DNA from: an uncultured Clostridia bacterium
GTDB taxonomy: Bacteria; Bacillota_A; Clostridia; Oscillospirales; Oscillospiraceae
Direction: 5' to 3'
Assembly: GCA_946410505.1 (NCBI GenBank)
Contig: CAMKAP010000072.1
Span: 1-9,149 of the forward strand
Length of the DNA: 9,149 nucleotides
Positions 1-8,073 of the stretch are shown one piece after another. A model generated the notes under the pieces. It was given only the letters and a program-made list of their open reading frames with translations. It did not search any database and was not told the origin of the DNA. Position 1 is the first letter of the stretch; each line of letters starts with the position of its first letter. The translations under genes and the position numbers were made by a program.

Positions 1-757
1 TTGGCACGCCGATGAGCTGCCCGGTGGCGGCGGCCAGCTTCTCCCGCGGGATAAAAACATGGCCGTTTCCGGTGTTGTGGTTAAGCTCGAAGATCACGGC
101 GGCGTTAATGCGGCTGCGGCTGTGCTCGTCCATGCCCATGGCCATGGCCAGGTGGTCCGCCTCCGAAAAACTGCTGCCGATATGCTGGGAGGAGAGGATG
201 TAAGGGTTAGCCTGGAGAAGCTCCAGCGCGTCATCCCCGTAGAATTTGTACATGCGCATGGCGAGGATGGGCCGCAGGCCGAAGGAGCAGACAAACTCCA
301 TCAGCCTGCGCATGCCGGCCTGCTGGCGGAAGCTGCCGGAGATCTGCTTTGCCTTGGCGAGACTGATCCCCCGGATCTCCGCCAGCTTCTCCGGCTCGTT
401 TTCGATCACATCCAGGCTCTGGGCGCCGAAGCGGTTCACGATCAGCGAGGCGGTGGCGGGGCCGATCCCCTTCACCGAGCCCCCCGCCAGATACTCGTAG
501 ATGGCGGGGGCGTCCGTAGGCATGAGCCGCTGGGCAAACTCGGCCTTGAACTGCCGCCCGTGGACGGCGTGGGTCATCCAGCTGCCCGAGAGCAGCATGG
601 TCTCGCCCTGGGCGGCGTAAGGGAAGCAGCCCACGACCGTGACCGTCTCTCCGTTACCGTCCCGCAGGCGCAGCACCGTATAGCCGTTTTCTTCGTTTTT
701 ATAGATGACAGAATCCACCGTACCGTTCAGTTCGGTCAGCATACTGTCCTGATCCAT
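1..757 (-). CDS. recD2: RecD2-type ATP-dependent DNA helicase, N-terminal 252 residues (cut by window edge)
   Basis: RecD2 is a superfamily 1B 5'-3' DNA helicase acting in replication-fork maintenance and repair in bacteria that lack RecBC. The visible part is the non-motor N-terminal half. Residues about 8-75 look like the OB-fold domain (starting LNGTVDSVIY, with ENGYTVLRL and VVGCFPYAAQGE). Residues about 94-110 form a helix-hairpin-helix (VKGIGPATA), and a second such element sits near 127-140 (IRGISLAKA). Residues about 145-235 continue with the helical region of the family (NPYIL, then a segment ending FELNHNTGNGHVF). The Walker A and other motor motifs lie beyond base 1, so activity cannot be judged; full-length relatives are roughly 720-750 residues. 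The ATG at 755-757 is chosen because GAAGGAG lies just upstream and because it follows the uvrA stop by only 13 bases. No stop codon interrupts the reading frame down to base 2. It is the last visible gene of the ybaK-uvrA-recD2 operon. Family assignment is confident from sequence pattern; function is from family knowledge. Confidence 0.9.
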   Translation of the reverse strand, partial: MDQDSMLTELNGTVDSVIYKNEENGYTVLRLRDGNGETVTVVGCFPYAAQGETMLLSGSWMTHAVHGRQFKAEFAQRLMPTDAPAIYEYLAGGSVKGIGPATASLIVNRFGAQSLDVIENEPEKLAEIRGISLAKAKQISGSFRQQAGMRRLMEFVCSFGLRPILAMRMYKFYGDDALELLQANPYILSSQHIGSSFSEADHLAMAMGMDEHSRSRINAAVIFELNHNTGNGHVFIPREKLAAATGQLIGVP

Positions 758-770
758 CGTGTTCACTCCT

Positions 771-3595
<2,825 letters not shown>

Positions 3596-3596
<1 letters not shown>

Positions 3597-4081
3597 TATG
3601 AATCCTCTGTTGTAATATCTGCGAGCCTGCCGCCGGTGAAGGCAAGCAGGTCCTGAGGCGAAAGCTCGATCTGCCAGCCGATTTTGCCGGCGCTGACCAG
3701 CACCGTGTCCTGCGCTTCCATGCTGCTGTGGAAAAAGCTCGGATATTGCTTCTTCATCCCGATGGGCGAGCAGCCGCCGCGGACATAGCCCGTCAGTGCG
3801 AGCAGCTCCGCCACGCGCACCATGGCCACGGATTTCGCTCCGGCCGCGCGGGCCGCCTTCTTGAGATCCAGCTCCGCGGCGACTGGGATCACGAAGACCA
3901 GGATGCGCCCGTCGGCTGCGCGGGCCACAAGGGTCTTGAACACCGAGGCCGGGTCCCGCCCCGTCAGGCGCGCCACGGTCACGCCGTCCACCGCCTCGTC
4001 TCCATGGGGGTAGCTGTGGGCCTCGTATGCGATTTTTCTGCGGTCGAGAAGCCGCATTGCGTTGGTTTTCTGCTCCGCCAC
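3596..4081 (-). CDS. ybaK: YbaK/EbsC-type Cys-tRNA(Pro) deacylase
   Basis: This free-standing trans-editing enzyme hydrolyses mischarged Cys-tRNA(Pro), a quality-control step in translation in the cytoplasm. The 161-residue product matches the single-domain YbaK family in length and pattern. It starts [12 protein letters not shown] and has the conserved lysine in VFKTLV (Lys49), shown to be essential in characterised YbaK proteins. It also has the [11 protein letters not shown] loop (99-109) and a C-terminal [14 protein letters not shown] segment. I chose the GTG at 4079-4081 rather than the in-frame ATG at 4112-4114. GGGGGAG at 4088-4094 stands 6 bases before the GTG, the longer version has no ribosome-binding site, and the predicted transcription start (about 4111) falls on that ATG. 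Homologues also begin at the KTNAMR block. It is the first gene of the operon with uvrA and recD2, overlapping uvrA by one base. Substrate preference among Cys, Pro and related tRNAs is inferred from the family. Confidence 0.93.
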
Positions 4082-4087
4082 TGGTGT

Positions 4088-4094
4088 CTCCCCC
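4088..4094 (-). promoter_or_regulatory. Ribosome-binding site that fixes the ybaK GTG start
   Basis: Read on the minus strand, GGGGGAG is followed by a 6-base spacer and then GTG. It is the only Shine-Dalgarno-like sequence near the beginning of the gene. It therefore selects the GTG at 4081 over the ATG 33 bases further upstream. Confidence 0.7.
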
Positions 4095-4117
4095 GTTCGT
4101 ATGGAAGTAACCATAAT

Positions 4118-4146
4118 ATTGTACTCTATTATCTCTATTCTTTCAA
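4118..4146 (-). promoter_or_regulatory. Sigma-A type promoter of the ybaK-uvrA-recD2 operon
   Basis: On the minus strand, TTGAAA (4146-4141) and TACAAT (4123-4118) are separated by exactly 17 bases, a near-consensus housekeeping promoter. The expected transcription start is about 4111, giving a leader of about 30 bases before the GTG at 4081. It lies directly downstream of the tetR terminator, so the operon is transcribed independently of tetR. No inverted repeat resembling an SOS operator overlaps it. Confidence 0.75.
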
Positions 4147-4170
4147 TAGAAAAAGACGAAGTTTACATGT

Positions 4171-4206
4171 AAAAAAGCCCGCAGCACAAAGGGCGTGCCG
4201 CGGGCT
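4171..4206 (-). terminator. Intrinsic terminator of the tetR-like gene
   Basis: On the minus strand, AGCCCGC plus GGCAC pairs with GTGCT plus GCGGGCT. This makes a 12-pair stem with a single G-U pair and a 7-base loop (4188-4194), followed directly by a run of T (4176-4171). It lies 10 bases after the tetR stop codon. It ends that transcript before the downstream ybaK promoter. Confidence 0.9.
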
Positions 4207-4216
4207 GAAGTGCTTT

Positions 4217-4774
4217 TTAATTGAGCTGAAACCTTCCGAGGATGTTTTCCACGCTTCGGTCCATCACACGCAGGATCCGCTCCGTGGTGATCTCCTTGGG
4301 AAGCTGCATCCCCAGGTCCATCCAATGGGCGATGAAGCCGATGGCGCATTTGGCGTAAAACTGAACCGTGAACTCGAAATCCTGCCTGTCGATGTTCATG
4401 CCCTCGGACACAATCACCGCAAAGCTGCGGATGCAGCCTGCCATCTTCTCCTCCAGATAACGCAGCATATAGACTCTGCTGTTGGAGTTGTATACATTCA
4501 GCGTAAACGTGCTGTTCTCACGCAGATACTGCATGAAAATCATCACGTCCTCCCGCCAGTGCTCAAAAACCACCTCGTGGGGCAGAACGCGGTTTGCATC
4601 CTCTTCAAAGACCCACTCCAGAAGATCGTAGACGTCATCGAAATGGTAATAGAAGGTCTGGCGATTGACACCGCAGATCTCGACAAGGTCCTTCACGGTG
4701 ATCTTGTCGATCGGCTTGAACCCCATCATCTGCTTGAGCGCTGCGGCGAGCGCATCCTTGGTGCTGCTTGACAT
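4217..4774 (-). CDS. TetR-family transcriptional regulator, DhaS-like
   Basis: This is a probable ligand-responsive DNA-binding regulator. The 185-residue product has an N-terminal TetR helix-turn-helix: ITVKDLVEICGVNRQT (about 25-40), then the recognition-helix hallmark FYYHFDDVYDLLEWVF (41-56). This pattern, with 'RQTFYYHF' and 'DLLEW', is typical of the DhaS-like branch, whose best-known member activates dihydroxyacetone kinase genes. No dha genes are visible, so the effector and targets are unknown. The C-terminal two thirds are helical, as in the ligand-binding domain of the family. The ATG at 4774 is preferred over the GTG three bases earlier because GGAGGG stands 6 bases before the ATG. 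It is monocistronic, with its own promoter and a strong terminator, and diverges from the membrane-anchored protein at 4939. Divergent TetR genes often control their neighbour, so that gene is the first candidate target, together with autoregulation. Confidence 0.9.
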   Translation of the reverse strand: MSSSTKDALAAALKQMMGFKPIDKITVKDLVEICGVNRQTFYYHFDDVYDLLEWVFEEDANRVLPHEVVFEHWREDVMIFMQYLRENSTFTLNVYNSNSRVYMLRYLEEKMAGCIRSFAVIVSEGMNIDRQDFEFTVQFYAKCAIGFIAHWMDLGMQLPKEITTERILRVMDRSVENILGRFQLN

Positions 4775-4824
4775 CACGATCCCTCCGATCCTCTCGGTTT
4801 TAACTTTTGAATTTCTGGTTTAAA

Positions 4825-4853
4825 ATTATAACACAGCACGCTTTCCGGGGTAA
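4825..4853 (-). promoter_or_regulatory. Probable extended -10 promoter of the tetR-like gene
   Basis: On the minus strand a perfect TATAAT (4830-4825) is preceded by TGT, making an extended -10 element (TGnTATAAT). The matching -35 position (4853-4848, TTACCC, 17-base spacer) is poor, as is usual for extended -10 promoters. A short inverted repeat, GTAAA (4850-4854) and TTTAC (4863-4867) with an 8-base spacer, overlaps the -35 end. It is a possible but weak operator candidate. Confidence 0.6.
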
Positions 4854-4883
4854 AGCTGTTTTTTTACAATTCCCATAAAAAAC

Positions 4884-4912
4884 TTGCTTTTTCCATTGCG
4901 GGAAGATACACT
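4884..4912 (+). promoter_or_regulatory. Possible promoter of the membrane-anchored protein gene
   Basis: TTGCTT (4884-4889) and TACACT (4907-4912) are 17 bases apart, each a partial match to the housekeeping consensus. The expected start, about 4919, leaves a leader of only about 20 bases, just long enough to include the ribosome-binding site. It is a weak promoter at best and could need an activator. Confidence 0.35.
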
Positions 4913-4938
4913 GGCAGCGAAGGAAAGGAGGCGGCGCT

Positions 4939-5481
4939 GTGGACGGGCAGAAAAGCAAAGTCAGATTTCTTGTACTTTTTACCGCCTTCCTGCTGATCCT
5001 CGCCCTTGCTGCGGCTGTCTATTTTACAGGCAGACGGGAAACAGCGGACGACGTGCCCGCGCCTCTCCTGCCCATTGCCGAAGCGAAAGACAGTGGGGTA
5101 CTCAAGGCCGGCAGCCGCTGGACGGGTCTTCTCACCGTGACGGAGCATCGGGGAGAAGGCGTACTGGAAGATGGGACCCGCGCGATCCGCGGCGTCATCG
5201 GCCAGACAGCGGAGGGCACGTATTTTGAGCTCTTCTATCGGGAGGACCCGGATTCCGCCGAGCCGATTCTGTCTCTTTGGGTCACGCTGGAGGGCGATGA
5301 GATGCGCCCGATCATCAGCGAGGACGACGCCTGGTACTTTGACATCCTGCTGGACGCGCGAGATGTGGAGCCCTTTACGCTGCGTCCGGAAGCGGGCGAG
5401 ATATCCCAGCACTATTTCTATGATTCCGGGACAGAAACCTGCTGGATCGATTTTCACATAAAACCGGAAAAAAAGTCTTGA
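4939..5481 (+). CDS. Uncharacterised protein with one N-terminal membrane segment
   Basis: I do not recognise this 180-residue protein. Residues 1-8 are basic and polar, and residues about 9-29 are a single hydrophobic helix (core FLVLFTAFLLILALAAAVYF). There is no lipobox cysteine and no clear signal-peptidase site, so it is probably an N-terminally anchored protein with its C-terminal domain outside the membrane. Residues about 55-175 are soluble, rich in acidic and aromatic residues, with a predicted beta-rich look (WTGLLTVTEHRGEGVL, YFELFYREDPD, ISLWV-like strands, AWYFDILLDARDVEPFTL, CWIDFHI). There is one cysteine (Cys168) and no catalytic motif I can name. The start is GTG at 4939, supported by AGGAAAGGAGG at 4921-4931 with a 7-base spacer. 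It is divergent from the TetR regulator and just upstream of secG, with no terminator between. Coding is supported by the ribosome-binding site and by protein-like composition; function is unknown. Confidence 0.8.
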   Translation: MDGQKSKVRFLVLFTAFLLILALAAAVYFTGRRETADDVPAPLLPIAEAKDSGVLKAGSRWTGLLTVTEHRGEGVLEDGTRAIRGVIGQTAEGTYFELFYREDPDSAEPILSLWVTLEGDEMRPIISEDDAWYFDILLDARDVEPFTLRPEAGEISQHYFYDSGTETCWIDFHIKPEKKS

Positions 5482-5506
5482 ATTCCCCCATATCTTGTGT
5501 TATAGT
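5478..5506 (+). promoter_or_regulatory. Extended -10 promoter of secG overlapping the upstream stop codon
   Basis: TTGAAT (5478-5483) and TATAGT (5501-5506) are 17 bases apart, and TGT directly before TATAGT gives an extended -10 element. The -35 hexamer contains the TGA stop of the preceding gene (5479-5481). The expected start is near 5513, leaving a leader of about 36 bases before the secG ATG. Confidence 0.75.
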
Positions 5507-5548
5507 ATGTAGGCTTTTAGCGGTATATCATCGAAAGGATTGAAATAA

Positions 5549-5785
5549 ATGGCTGCTGTTACCGTTATTTTCACGATTCTTCAGGTTCTCTCCGGTCTGG
5601 CTGTGACTGTGATCGTTCTGATGCAGAGCGGCAAGAGCGCCGGTCTTTCCGGTGCGATCTCCGGCGGCGCCGAGACCTTCATGTCCAAGGGCAAGGCCAA
5701 GACCTGGGACGCGAAGCTGGCCAAGGCCACCAAGTGGTTTGCGCTCGGCTTTGTGGTGCTCACCCTGATCCTGAACCTTCTGTGA
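5549..5785 (+). CDS. secG: SecG, preprotein translocase subunit
   Basis: SecG is the small accessory subunit of the SecYEG channel and helps SecA-driven protein export across the cytoplasmic membrane. The 78-residue product has the family layout. A first membrane helix (about 3-25) is followed by the hallmark cytoplasmic loop VLMQSGKSAGLSGAISGG (23-40), the ETFMSKGKAKTWDAKLAK segment, and a second helix (about 62-77, ending LTLILNLL). AAAGGA lies 10 bases before the ATG, slightly wide spacing. It has its own promoter and is followed 10 bases later by a strong terminator. It therefore forms a single-gene unit, with possible read-through from the membrane protein upstream. In many Firmicutes secG is followed by the RNase R and smpB genes; here a convergent symporter gene follows instead. 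Confidence 0.95.
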   Translation: MAAVTVIFTILQVLSGLAVTVIVLMQSGKSAGLSGAISGGAETFMSKGKAKTWDAKLAKATKWFALGFVVLTLILNLL

Positions 5786-5795
5786 TCGCTTAACG

Positions 5796-5837
5796 AAAAA
5801 GATCCGCACGCTCGTTTCCGGGTGTGCGGATCTTTTT
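5796..5837. terminator. Bidirectional intrinsic terminator between secG and the symporter gene
   Basis: AAAAAGATCCGCAC (5796-5809) is perfectly complementary to GTGCGGATCTTTTT (5824-5837), a 14-pair stem with a 14-base loop. On the plus strand it ends in a T run, terminating secG. On the minus strand it also ends in a T run and lies 5 bases after the symporter stop codon. One hairpin therefore closes both convergent genes. Confidence 0.93.
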
Positions 5838-5842
5838 GTTGC

Positions 5843-7207
5843 TCATTTCTCCCCTGTCTTCGCGGCCTTCGCCACGAGAGAAGAAAGCGCGATGAGAGCG
5901 ATCACGTTGGGGATCACCATGAGCTGATTGAAAAGGTCGGCCAGCTCCCAGACCAGATCGTTTGACAGCAGTGAGCCCAGGAAGATAAAGCAGAGCGCCA
6001 CCAGCGCATACAGCAGCAGCGCCTTTTTCCCGAAGAGGTACTCCACATTGACCCTGCCGAAGAAGTTCCAGCTCAGGATGGTGGAGAAGGCGAAGAACAG
6101 CAGGCACAGAGCCACAAACAAGGCTCCCGCCTTCTCGCCGAAGACGGAGGCAAAGGCGAGCTGGGCCATGTTGGCCTTGTTTACACCCTCAGCGGCGCCC
6201 GCGGAGAGCACGCCGTTTCCGGCGTAAAGCGTGGTGATGACCACAAGGGCGGTCATGGTGAGGACCACAAAGGTGTCGATAAAAAGGCCCATCATCGCGA
6301 CTACACCCTGATCATGGGGTTTTTTCACGTTCGCCATGGCGTGGGCATGGGGCGTGGAGCCCATACCGGCTTCGTTGGAAAAGAGGCCGCGCTTGACACC
6401 CTGGCTGACGGCGGTTTTGAGCGCATAGCCCAGGCTGCCGCCGATGATCGCGTTTGGCGCAAAGGCGTATCGGAAGATCATGGCGACAGCCTCCGGGAGA
6501 TGCTGCGCCTTGCAGACCAGGACGACGAGACCGCCGACGAGGTACAAAACCGCCATGACCGGCACGAGCTTTTCCGTCACTGCCGCAATGCGCTGGATCC
6601 CGCCGATGAAGATGAGCGCCGCGGCGCCTGTCACGAAGACGCCCACCAGCCAGGAGGGTACGGAGATGGCGTTACTGAGCGTGGCGCCGATGGAGTTGGA
6701 CTGGACCATGCTGCCCATGAAGCCCAGCGCCAGGAAGGTGGCCACTGCGAAGAAGCCCGCCAGGAAGCTGCCGAAGCGGTTGGGAAAGGCGCGCTTGATA
6801 TAGTATACCGGCCCGCCGTGCACGCTGCCGTCGGCGTCCACACGCCGTGTCTCCTGGGCGAGCACCGCCTCGGCGTAGATGGTGGCCATGCCGAAGAAGG
6901 CGATGATCCACATCCAGAAGATGGCGCCGGGGCCGCCGATCAGGATGGCTCCGCAGGCGCCGACGATGTTGCCGGTGCCCACCTGGGCGGCCACGGCGGT
7001 GGCCAGAGCCTGGAAGGAACTCAGGCCGCTATGCTGCTTGTCGCCGCGCAGCTTAACGTTGCCGAAGACGGCCCTCCAGCCCTCTTTGAAGCAGCGGATC
7101 TGAACAAAGTGCGTTTTCACGGAAAAGAAGAGTCCCGTTCCCACGAGAAGAAGAATGAGAATGTAATCCGAGAGATAGGCGTTGACGGTCTGTACCAGCT
7201 TGAGCAT
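5843..7207 (-). CDS. AGCS-family sodium:alanine/glycine symporter
   Basis: This is a cytoplasmic-membrane transporter of the alanine-or-glycine:cation symporter (AGCS) family, which takes up alanine or glycine with sodium. The 454-residue product has the family's length and blocks. These are GLSSFQALATAVAAQVGTGN followed by IVG (61-83), GGPGAIFWMWIIAFFGMAT (91-109), the HGGPVYYIK loop (130-138), and SNEAGMGSTPHAHA (277-290). There are about ten hydrophobic segments. The ATG at 7205-7207 is chosen because GGAGGAGG (7222-7215) stands 7 bases before it. The frame stays open 50 codons further, but that stretch is the structured leader and not protein. The glycine riboswitch in the leader argues that glycine is a substrate or at least a physiological signal. 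The gene is terminated by the shared hairpin at 5796-5837. Substrate choice between alanine and glycine is inference; the leader favours glycine. Confidence 0.95.
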   Translation of the reverse strand: MLKLVQTVNAYLSDYILILLLVGTGLFFSVKTHFVQIRCFKEGWRAVFGNVKLRGDKQHSGLSSFQALATAVAAQVGTGNIVGACGAILIGGPGAIFWMWIIAFFGMATIYAEAVLAQETRRVDADGSVHGGPVYYIKRAFPNRFGSFLAGFFAVATFLALGFMGSMVQSNSIGATLSNAISVPSWLVGVFVTGAAALIFIGGIQRIAAVTEKLVPVMAVLYLVGGLVVLVCKAQHLPEAVAMIFRYAFAPNAIIGGSLGYALKTAVSQGVKRGLFSNEAGMGSTPHAHAMANVKKPHDQGVVAMMGLFIDTFVVLTMTALVVITTLYAGNGVLSAGAAEGVNKANMAQLAFASVFGEKAGALFVALCLLFFAFSTILSWNFFGRVNVEYLFGKKALLLYALVALCFIFLGSLLSNDLVWELADLFNQLMVIPNVIALIALSSLVAKAAKTGEK

Positions 7208-7230
7208 GGCGTTTCCTCCTCCGATAAAAG

Positions 7231-7257
7231 AAAAAAGTTGCTGATCGTTCAGCAACT
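7231..7257 (-). terminator. Riboswitch-controlled intrinsic terminator before the symporter gene
   Basis: On the minus strand, AGTTGCTGA (7244-7236 pairing with 7257-7249) forms a perfect 9-pair stem with a 4-base loop. It is followed by a T-rich run (7235-7226). It lies between the aptamer and the ribosome-binding site (7222-7215). Its 5' arm overlaps by 4 bases the sequence (7262-7254) that can pair with the 5' strand of the aptamer, so terminator and antiterminator exclude each other. Confidence 0.88.
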
Positions 7258-7299
7258 CTGGATCAGACGCCGGCACAGAAGCACTGCGCGCTTTGTCCG

Positions 7300-7380
7300 C
7301 TCTGTCCTTTGGCCTGAGAGATTCGGTCGTTTCCGACCTTGCACCTTCGGCACTCATGCAACATGAGATTCTCCAGAGTT
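7300..7380 (-). ncRNA. Glycine riboswitch, single aptamer
   Basis: On the minus strand the conserved glycine-aptamer core is present. GAGA of P2 (7373-7370) is matched by CTCTCAGG (7320-7313), and TGCCGAAGGTGCAA (7352-7339) is the binding-core strand. GGTCG-gaaa-CGACC forms the P3 tip, and CAAAGGACAGAG closes the aptamer. P1 is CTCTG (7378-7374) with CAGAG (7304-7300). Only one aptamer is seen. The P1 5' strand, AACTCTGGA (7380-7372), is perfectly complementary to TCCAGAGTT (7262-7254) at the foot of the terminator. Without glycine this pairing should prevent termination; with glycine P1 forms, the terminator is released and transcription stops. An OFF switch is the expected logic for an importer of glycine or alanine. 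Aptamer identity comes from recognised consensus; the OFF direction is inferred from the pairing. Confidence 0.92.
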
Positions 7381-7385
7381 CCTCC

Positions 7386-7414
7386 GCTCTCTGTCTACAG
7401 TGTATTCAGAGAGC
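7386..7414 (-). ncRNA. Hairpin in the leader upstream of the glycine aptamer (possible 5' ghost aptamer)
   Basis: GCTCTCTG (7414-7407 on the minus strand) pairs perfectly with CAGAGAGC (7393-7386) around a 13-base loop. It ends 5 bases before the aptamer begins. Singlet glycine riboswitches are known to keep a small vestigial partner helix, upstream in one class and downstream in the other. This hairpin has the right position for the upstream type. The helix is plain in the sequence; the docking role is inference. Confidence 0.5.
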
Positions 7415-7444
7415 ATCAAGGGATATGAACTTGTAGCGCTGTTA

Positions 7445-7473
7445 ATATTAGCATACTGCACAAAGGTATGCAA
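7445..7473 (-). promoter_or_regulatory. Promoter of the riboswitch-symporter transcript
   Basis: On the minus strand, TTGCAT (7473-7468) and TAATAT (7450-7445) are 17 bases apart, and TGC before TAATAT gives an extended -10 element. The expected start is about 7438. This gives a leader of about 230 bases that begins upstream of the hairpin and aptamer, as needed for the switch to work. Confidence 0.55.
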
Positions 7474-7554
7474 CAGAAATGCAGCGATTTGACCAACGAA
7501 ATCGTCTCGAATATTTCAGGACTTCTTCGTTCAATTCGCACAAAACCGGCCGCT
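7474..7554. other. Spacer downstream of dut, no feature seen
   Basis: The gene-free stretch from 7208 to 7554 holds, in order on the minus strand, this spacer, the symporter promoter, the leader hairpin, the aptamer and the terminator. In the spacer itself I see no coding potential and no convincing terminator for dut. Read-through from dut into the symporter leader therefore remains possible. Confidence 0.5.
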
Positions 7555-7983
7555 TCAGGTTTTACCGGTGGAGCCGAAGCCGCCGCGGCTCACATCCCGC
7601 AGATGCTCCACAGTCTCCAGCTCGAAGGCCGGCTGCTTTTCCACGATGCGGAACTGGCAGATCCGGTCGTTCTTGTGAATGACAGTGTCCCTGGCCGCGT
7701 ACACGGGCAGGCGCCACTCGTCCTCCTCGCCGCAGAAGGAATTGTCGATGACGCCGATGCTGTTGGAAACGAGGATCCCGAAATTCTTAAAGGTGCTGCT
7801 GCGGGGCGCTACATGGGCCTCATAGCCCTCCGGCAGGATCATGCCCACGCCCAGGCGGATAAAGCCCCAGTCCCCCGCCTTCATCTCCACGGTCTCGGCG
7901 GCACGCAGGTCGATCCAGTCGCCCTTATCGATCTTCTCGATGGGCGTTATGTCCTTGTCAAAATACTTGATATAGAGCTTCAT
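7555..7983 (-). CDS. dut: dUTP diphosphatase (trimeric dUTPase family)
   Basis: The enzyme hydrolyses dUTP to dUMP and pyrophosphate, keeping uracil out of DNA and supplying dUMP for thymidylate. The 142-residue product has all five motifs of trimeric dUTPases in order. Motif I is DLRAAE (25-30), II is PRSS (60-63), III is [10 protein letters not shown] (77-86) with the catalytic Asp80, IV is RICQFRI (107-113), and V is RGGFGSTG (133-140), the glycine-rich tail that closes over the active site. Motif III differs from the textbook GxIDxxYRGE: Phe83 stands at the usual sugar-contacting tyrosine and Cys84 replaces arginine. I recall a Cys at this place in clostridial relatives. The ATG at 7983 is chosen because AAGGAG stands about 7 bases before it. 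Extending further upstream would run through the promoter. It diverges from the hydrolase gene at 8073. Confidence 0.92.
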   Translation of the reverse strand: MKLYIKYFDKDITPIEKIDKGDWIDLRAAETVEMKAGDWGFIRLGVGMILPEGYEAHVAPRSSTFKNFGILVSNSIGVIDNSFCGEEDEWRLPVYAARDTVIHKNDRICQFRIVEKQPAFELETVEHLRDVSRGGFGSTGKT

Positions 7984-7993
7984 AGGCTTCTCC

Positions 7994-8022
7994 TTGACGA
8001 ATACTCGCGGAAAGAGTAAAAT
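7994..8022 (+). promoter_or_regulatory. Sigma-A type promoter of the alpha/beta hydrolase gene
   Basis: TTGACG (7994-7999) and TAAAAT (8017-8022) are exactly 17 bases apart, each matching the consensus at five of six positions. The expected start is near 8029, with a leader of about 44 bases. The -35 overlaps the ribosome-binding site of the divergent dut gene. The spacer contains an inverted repeat, TACTC (8002-8006) and GAGTA (8014-8018), that could be an operator. Confidence 0.72.
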
Positions 8023-8044
8023 CGATAGCAATAGTACTTTTGTG

Positions 8045-8073
8045 ATTATACCATATGAAAGGAGCAGTTTCCA
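8045..8073 (-). promoter_or_regulatory. dut: Extended -10 promoter of dut
   Basis: On the minus strand a perfect TATAAT (8050-8045) is preceded by TGG, an extended -10 element. TGGAAA (8073-8068) stands 17 bases upstream as a fair -35. The expected start is about 8038, leaving a leader of about 55 bases. The promoter covers the ribosome-binding site and the first base of the start codon of the divergent hydrolase gene. Confidence 0.7.
8058..8064 (+). promoter_or_regulatory. Ribosome-binding site that fixes the hydrolase start
   Basis: AAAGGAG is followed by an 8-base spacer and the ATG at 8073. The in-frame ATG at 8055 lies before this site and has no ribosome-binding site of its own. The start is therefore placed at 8073, shortening the longest open frame by six codons. 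Confidence 0.85.

Noticed and set aside
4100..4150. SOS (LexA) control of the uvrA operon
   Set aside because: One GAAC occurs in the leader, but no spaced GTTC partner or CGAAC-type palindrome overlaps the promoter.
7208..7357. 50-codon N-terminal extension of the symporter
   Set aside because: The frame is open, but it covers the aptamer and the terminator. The true ATG at 7207 has a strong GGAGGAGG site, and symporter homologues start there.
6314..7366. 350-codon open frame on the plus strand
   Set aside because: It is antisense to the symporter and its riboswitch leader, with a His/Asp/Gly-rich product typical of a reversed membrane-protein gene.
7208..7380. T-box leader in front of the symporter
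   Set aside because: No T-box consensus (TGGNACC-like block) or specifier stem is present; the conserved strings are those of the glycine aptamer.
7307..7414. Tandem glycine riboswitch with two aptamers
   Set aside because: The conserved CCGAAGG and CTCTCAGG strings each occur once only; the upstream element is a plain hairpin.
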